64,000 bases of DNA from Psilocybe azurescens (taxonomy: Eukaryota; Basidiomycota; Agaricomycetes; Agaricales; Agrocybaceae). The number at the start of each line of letters is the position of its first letter. The first letter of the stretch is position 1. Where the stretch lies: contig JAJIRX010000874.1 of assembly GCA_023853785.1 (NCBI GenBank), forward strand, positions 1 through 64,000. Direction: 5' to 3'. Below the pieces are notes generated by a model that saw only the letters and a list, made by a program, of their open reading frames with translations, had not been told where the DNA came from and searched no databases. Below, piece by piece: positions 59,145 to 64,000 of the stretch. The translations under genes were made by a program, and so were the position numbers.

Positions 59145-60040
59145 GATTTAGCATGCAACTATAAGTTAAATTTAAACTTCAACTTTCTATCTAAATTCAT
59201 ACTATTTACTATTGTTTTAATTTTACTTAAACCTTCAGCATTTAAATGTTCTTTATTTTTTAATAATAAAAGACTTGGTGGAAATCCTCAAAGTCTAATC
59301 TTTTAATTCCCAATATAGGATATTTTAGAAAAAAAGTACAACTATATTTTAAATATCATAAGTGAACTGCATTAACCATTATGCTAAAGTCTTTTTAATT
59401 CACTTAGGTTAATATATATGAGTAATCTGGATTGAACTGATAATATCTACTTGGAAGGTAGAGGTTATACCATTTAACTATACTCGCTTATTTGAAATAA
59501 ATAAATACACTACTTAATTTTAAATTTATTCTTATTTGCCTCCTCGCTTAAGTGAGCAACCACAAGGTGAGGTGTGAATACTTTGCTTTGGACTTTTATT
59601 TTTAAAGATAAGCAAAGGCAAAAGTTAATTATTTAGCTTGCCTAAGCAAGAGTATTATAAAAAAGTAAAAGGAGGCTAAAATATTAAAAAGTAGGGTTGC
59701 TTTTTCCTGCCAAGCTGGGAGAGTAATATTAAAAATATGATTTTTTTGTTTTCAGATTTACATCCTTTAGTTGGATTAAAAAATATTCAATACTTTAAAT
59801 AAATAATTAATTTACAAAATAGTCTTCGATACAAAAATTTAAATTTTCCTATCTAAAATAAAGTTTCCTAAGAAAAAGAATTCAATATTATATTAAGACT
59901 AGTTTAATCTTTGTGATAATTAAAATATTTCTTTGTGTATTTGGTTTATTGGCTCTAATAGTGCTTACTTTAAGAATTCTAAGAATCATTAAATTTTAAA
60001 TAGCTATTTATCCCCCCCTACCCTTTTTTTTCTCTCATCA
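59145..60040. mobile_element. AT-rich insertion, probably nuclear-integrated mitochondrial DNA
   Basis: Sharp change in base composition inside the POLA1 pseudogene. It contains a mitochondrial-type tRNA-Gly (59418-59487, minus). It also has GC-rich short hairpin-like patches in otherwise AT-rich sequence (GCCTCCTCGCTTAAGTGAGC near 59538, TAGCTTGCCTAAGCAAG near 59634), a pattern common in fungal mitochondrial intergenic DNA. A second tRNA-like fold (GCATAATGGTTAATGC D-arm) may lie at about 59330-59395 on the minus strand. No transposase, LTR or terminal repeats seen. Confidence 0.6.
59418..59487 (-). tRNA. Mitochondrial-type tRNA-Gly (UCC), probably a relic
   Basis: A 70-base cloverleaf: acceptor GCGAGTA/TACTCAT with one mismatch and one G-U, D arm GTTA..TAAC, anticodon arm TCTAC-CTTCCAA-GTAGA (all five pairs, anticodon TCC), T arm ATCAG-TTCAATC-CAGAT with one mismatch. 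The anticodon, AT richness and short variable loop are those of a fungal mitochondrial tRNA-Gly, not a nuclear one. Mismatches suggest decay after transfer. It would not be expected to work in the cytosol. Confidence 0.7.
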
Positions 60041-60880
60041 AGCATGAAGAACACAATTTCATTGTTGAAGAAATCTTCACCCAAAACAGCTGCTTCCCAC
60101 CTAAAAGAAGAACTGGATGTGAAGCCAGCCAGACTGTCTGTTTGCAACTTGTTAGCCAATCTGATGTACATCTCTGCCCTGGACAGCGGCTCCCTTCAAA
60201 TTTTCAGAATTGATTATCTTGAACTTGGCAGTGTTATAGACACTCTATTTTCTTTTGCTTTTCCCTTTTTTTTTTTATTTTTGTATATAAAAACTTATCA
60301 CATGATGGACAACATCATGATCATATATTTGACTCATTCTATTCTGACTCACATCATTGATACCATTATGACTCACTTCTTGTTCTGACTCACACTCTCA
60401 CATCGATGGCACTTTCATGACTCAATCCCTATGCTCTTAAGTCATGTGCTTGGACTCATCTTGTACTATAATTGTAGATACTCAAAACACTTAAATAGCC
60501 AGTAGACACCGTAGATATCATATACCAGAAATTGAAGGATCTCTATCTAATTTGGTACTGTTTGTAGTAGATAAAAGATATTCTTGTTAAAAGTGAGTAT
60601 TCAATACTGAAATAAACAAATAAAAAAATGTATTCATTAAAAATTGAACCCAGGGCTACAGACAAATCATATGATTTTAACTTTACAGTATTTTGCATAT
60701 TGTACATGCTGATATAATATTTATATAATAATTTAATTACAAATGTATTGCACTCAATTTTTTGATCATTTTGATATATAATATGTGGATATAGCTTCAA
60801 AGGAAGTGTCAGAATATATTATTTGGTGTTAAAAGAGTATATAATTTGTTAAATGCAAAAAAACACAAAAAATAATAGTG

Positions 60881-60950
60881 TAGCTGGTAGAGCATGTGCA
60901 AAATTAATATATATAAAGCTGTTGGTTCAATTTCTGTTGGATGCATTCTA
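60881..60950 (+). repeat. tRNA-like relic, possible SINE head
   Basis: TAGCTGGTAGAGCATG resembles a pol III box A and GGTTCAATTTC a box B, about 33 bases apart, with the order and spacing of a tRNA gene. Stems are largely not paired, so it is not a working tRNA. Could be the head of a tRNA-derived short interspersed element or a decayed tRNA. Confidence 0.45.
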
Positions 60951-61194
60951 TAATTTTATATTTATTATAAATATCATATGACTTCAATAGATTATATAAG
61001 AGCTTATGTAATGCTGACTAAAATATTATATAATTTTAATAGATTATTTAAAAGCTTATATAATAATTATTATATAATGCTGATTAAGCATTGAAAGTAG
61101 ATAATAATGTAGTACATAGTTATTAATATATTATATTGCACTCATATGAATTTACACTAAGATTGAAAGATTCAAATATTCTAGCTGGAATCCA

Positions 61195-61440
61195 ACTAGA
61201 TTCTGTTATATTTGAAGTTAAAGTTGGAACTCCAATTGGGTCCATCTAGAGTCCGATGGATTCTAATTGAACTCCAGTTGGACTCAAGTGGAATTGTTTG
61301 GAGTCCATCTAAAGTCCACCTGGACTCTATCTGGAATTGTTTGCAGTCCAGGTGGGCTCTATCTGGACTCTGGCAAGTCCACTACTTTTGTATGGAGTTG
61401 GTGGACTCCATATAGAGTTCTTGGATGGATGTAAAGTACA
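61195..61440. repeat. Clustered GAGTCC / GGACTC motifs
   Basis: Many variants of GGACTC, GAGTCC and TCCA(A/T)CT(A/G)GA occur on both strands in about 250 bases (for example CCACCTGGACTCTATCTGGA), giving many small inverted repeats. No regular unit length could be fixed. Confidence 0.5.
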
Positions 61441-61460
61441 CCAAAAGACCAGTCAAAGTG

Positions 61461-61500
61461 GATTGGTCTGAATTGGTCTGAATTGGTCTGAATTGTTCTT
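61461..61500 (+). repeat. Short tandem repeat
   Basis: About three and a half copies of a 12-base unit close to GAATTGGTCT. Confidence 0.6.
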
Positions 61501-61925
61501 TATAGCCTTTTATATTTGCTTCAAAATGTGTCTAAGAACATGAATTTTAAGCAATAAATGGCTGAGATACAAAGAAAATAGTAAAATATTACAAAAAGAG
61601 TAGATAACATGGAATACTCTTCTAGTGTTGTCAAATCTCAACCAAATTTAATGATTTTGGGTGTGTTTAAAAGCTAGGAGACATGGTAATAATTTATATA
61701 TCTATTGATTTACAACAAAAACAAGTCTAAAACTCAGAAAAACTGACATAAACCAGTTCTGAGCAGTCTGGTCCAGTTTTTGAGGTCTTGGGATGAAGTA
61801 AGATCAGTCTTGGTCTTTGGTCCATTGCCTTAAGGGCTCAAAACTAGACTGGACCAGACTTTCAAACATTAGCAGAACAGTGTAAAATACTGCAGATATA
61901 TAGACAAAAGTGGCAGATACAGTGA

Positions 61926-62125
61926 GGACAAAACTGTACCAATGTTTCAGGTATTTCCAATAAATAATAAATAACTTAGGGATAAGAAGGCTAGAGTCTT
62001 GAAATTTTAAAATTAGATAGCCTTAGATATTATCTATCCAACTATATGGTAATCATTATATAATCTTTTTTAACACTACAAATTGTTTAATAAAGTACAG
62101 TAAGTGTATTGGTACAGTTTTGTCC
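61926..62125. repeat. Outward-facing pair of Tc1-type terminal repeats
   Basis: GGACAAAACTGTACCAAT at 61926-61943 and its exact reverse complement ATTGGTACAGTTTTGTCC at 62108-62125, 164 bases apart. The TA in the middle is the usual Tc1/mariner target. The right-hand copy borders the decayed transposase. Confidence 0.65.
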
Positions 62126-62960
62126 TTTTAAAATTTATATGCTATATTACAATATTTAGTACTCGGTGTATCCTCCTTGGGCTTTTACAACAGCTGCTAC
62201 CCTTCTAGGCATACTCTCTATCAAATTCTGACACACAGAAGCTGGAATTTCATTCCAAACCTTCTGAACCCTTTCCCAAAGTTCTACTATGCTAGATGGA
62301 TGGTTTTATAATCTCCAAGCCTTGTTTTGAGATGAACCCAAAGGTGATCAATTGGGTTAAGATCTGCTGATTGTGGGGGCCATACCATAACCTCCATACC
62401 ACTGTCTTCTAGCCACTTCATAGCCTTTTGCTCTTGTACTTTGGGTCATTGTCTTGTTGAAAAATGACATCTTCAAGATTCTTGCTATAATATGCAAGGC
62501 TTTGTTGGAATTCATCTTTCAGAATGGAGATATAAAGGTCAGCATCCATCTTCCCATCCATCTTGGCTCTATATCCAACTCTTTCCCAAAATATACAGTA
62601 CCAAAAGATCAAAGATCCTCCTCCAAACTTGACTGTACCTCTACCAGCCTATCAGAAAGTGTTTCTCCTGGCATTTTCTATACCCACTTTCTTCTATCTG
62701 ACCCCATACAATTGATTTTAGTCTCATCTGTAAAGCCAACCTTCTTCTAGTCATCAATGATCCAGTGTAAATGAGCCATTGCAAAGTCCATACATTCTCT
62801 CTCATGGTGTTTGAAGAGTAGAGGTTGTTTTTCTTGACTACAGCCTTTAGTCCAATGTTTTGAAGGCACAGCAAACTGTTTTTGGTGTGAGAAACTGATT
62901 GGTGACTTTTTTAAGGTTTTGGTAACTTAAAGAAAAGAAAAAAGAAAAAGAAAAGAAAAG
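62108..62960 (-). mobile_element. Decayed Tc1/mariner-type transposon
   Basis: The minus strand keeps most of a Tc1-like DDE transposase in pieces of different frames: GLKAVVKKNNLYSS, AMAHLHWIIDD, FTDETKIN (first catalytic Asp, DET), then CQEKHFLIGW in another frame, KMDGKMDADLYISILKDE, DVIFQQDNDPKYKSK (second Asp, the QQDND motif), KAMKWLEDSGMEVMVWPPQS and ADLNPIDHLWVHLKTRL (where the third catalytic residue lies). The frame ends near 62156 after sequence like GGYTEY. Several frame breaks, no start codon, and the right-hand terminal repeat was not found, so the element is dead and 5'-truncated. Confidence 0.85.
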
Positions 62961-63030
62961 AAAAAGAAAAAGAAAAAGAAAAAGAAAAAGAAAAAGAAAA
63001 GGGAAAAGAAAAAAAAAAAAAAAACATAAA
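62930..63030 (+). repeat. Purine microsatellite
   Basis: About 100 bases of AAAAG and AAAAAG units ending in a poly(A) run, lying just at the truncated end of the Tc1-like transposase. Confidence 0.85.
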
Positions 63031-63854
63031 AATAAGAAAAATAAGGTATCTGTAACAATATATGTGCACCTCAAAAAGCCTGTTGGTTTTATATCAATAT
63101 TGTGTTTCCACTAGTGCAATGTAAAAGTATGTACTTTAATAACTAGACAAACTTATCTGTTGCAGTAGTGCAGCTGGCATGACAATCAGTGTTGTCCAGC
63201 AATCATTATTGTAACCTGGCATGTTTAATGCCATTGTTGTTATTATCTGCACAGTTTTGTCTAGATCCACAAACAAATGACATTGAAAATATATGATAAA
63301 TGTAGAAAGAGAGAGTGTGTATTATACAGTTTTTAGAATCCCAGACACAGCAAGCAAATAATCTATGCAAGCATCTAGATGCTTTTTATTTCTAGCACAT
63401 TAACATCATTGAAGTCCTGGGGCTGATTGTTGGCCAGTTCTTCCATGGAGGAACTGCAGTTTGGTATATTTTTTTGTTTTCACTCATTACTGGACCTGGA
63501 TGGGCAGCTCAATTGCCTAAGGTGCACAGTGTATTGTCATCAATCAAAATGTGCAATGCATCTAAAGCAACAAGTGTGTTGATGGCTGGTTTATATACTA
63601 GTTTCTTTCAAGATATGAGTCTCTGCAGCTTGAACCTATTTCTTTATAGACAGTTCACTTGATTGGCTAAACTTCTGCTGCTAGGCTTTTGAAGACTTTT
63701 ATGATCATTATATTTTATCATCATGCCTGTAAAGAAATCTAAATAGGTTTGTGTAACATGCACAAGGTGTTGAATCTTGATATAGTGATATACATACAAT
63801 AGTGTCCTTGTGGCACTAAACAGTAGAAAGATCAAGAATTAGTATGATACAGAA
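63031..63854. other. AT-rich gene-free interval
   Basis: No recognisable gene or element. A sequence GCACAGTTTTGTCTAGATCC near 63250 resembles the Tc1 end, but in the orientation of the left end, so it does not close the element at 62108. Confidence 0.4.
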
Positions 63855-64000
63855 AGACATAGATGAGAACACACACTCCACTTCCAAAAGGCATCATTAT
63901 CTTCCAGATTCTCTGCTTGGATAGCATTTGTCTCCATTGAAGCCTTCTCCGCCAAAGTTTTCCTTTTGGTCTCTTGCCCCAGAGCTTTCTTCAACTCTAC
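63855..64000 (-). CDS. Possible 5'-truncated coding segment at right edge
   Basis: The minus strand reads from the edge VELKKALGQETKRKTLAEKA then SMETNAIQAENLEDNDAFW, a highly charged, helix-forming stretch without stops, followed by a possible intron donor. It may be part of a coding exon that begins outside the window. Nothing recognised. Confidence 0.3.

Larger units (their letters stand above)
58375..60235 (+). pseudogene. POL1: DNA polymerase alpha catalytic subunit, pseudogene copy B (interrupted)
   Basis: N-terminal region of the same gene as copy A, in the opposite orientation. Readable parts: FRRARREGGTHVFK-like start (RAREGGTHVFK), an intron, EQDINIYDVSEEQY, DNGAEGYVNNGMDDW, an intron, KSKPKPPPPAALSI, PADQEADFMLSLLRTVDSL, MEDLNNASSDNAFSSPHK, EDGAITPAADRL and DSSSDSSSDG, ending in a stop at 59139-59141. 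About 900 bases of AT-rich foreign DNA follow; then the polymerase sequence resumes (KKSSPKTAASHLKEE, MYISALDSGSLQIF, RIDYLEL) and stops for good near 60235. About 45 codons (the acidic DDINMDD region of copy A) are missing at the insertion. The first frame break is near 58530. Confidence 0.85.
60236..62107. other. AT-rich gene-free interval with relics and simple repeats
   Basis: Very AT-rich, no open frame with protein character. Contains a tRNA-like relic (60881-60950), short GAGTCC/GGACTC repeats (61195-61440), a tandem run of AATTGGTCTG (61461-61500) and one transposon-end sequence (61926-61943). Confidence 0.5.

Overview
The window looks like nuclear DNA of a mushroom-forming fungus (Basidiomycota, Agaricomycetes). 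Most genes are broken by several short introns of about 50 bp with GT..AG borders. The protein set also fits: a tandem pair of HSL-type hydrolases, a kelch protein, a 7-TM protein of a basidiomycete-type family, secreted SurE-like proteins and an OTT_1508-like deaminase-type gene. No bacterial operon, rRNA operon or CRISPR array is present.

Layout. 1-5.3 kb: two head-to-tail long-chain acyl-CoA synthetase copies on the minus strand, the first cut by the left edge and the second clearly degenerate. 5.3-10.2 kb: no recognisable gene, including a long purine-rich tract. 10.2-13.5 kb: a two-finger GATA transcription factor with an AreA-type N-terminal domain. 17.5-23 kb: an unrecognised spliced gene, a small one-TM protein and two tandem alpha/beta hydrolases. 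24.6-26.9 kb: a Ser/Thr-rich single-pass membrane protein. 29.7-34.6 kb: a stand-alone adenylating enzyme converging on tyrosyl-DNA phosphodiesterase TDP1. 35-35.9 kb: a P450 relic. 37.8-42.6 kb: a kelch protein and a large reverse-transcriptase-related cellular gene. 43.6-44.1 kb: a small BRI3-like membrane protein.

44.2-60.2 kb is a mosaic. A block holding an OTT_1508-like deaminase-type gene followed by DNA polymerase alpha (POLA1) sequence occurs twice in opposite orientation: block A on the minus strand at 47.2-44.2 kb, block B on the plus strand at 54.8-60.2 kb. Between them lie single genes: a 7-TM protein, tRNA pseudouridine synthase PUS3, and a SurE-like gene with a dead tandem copy. 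The POLA1 copies are pseudogenes; the second is interrupted by AT-rich DNA carrying a mitochondrial-type tRNA-Gly, so probably a nuclear insertion of mitochondrial DNA. From about 59 kb to the right edge the DNA is strongly AT-rich and holds a decayed Tc1-like transposon, a tRNA-like relic and simple repeats.

A caution for all gene models: many otherwise convincing reading frames are broken by a single missing or extra base, usually in a short homopolymer. This recurs in unrelated, conserved genes and may reflect sequence errors rather than gene death. Models marked CDS with a frame break should be read in that light. The POLA1, P450 and first SurE copies, with large deletions or several stops, are more securely pseudogenes.
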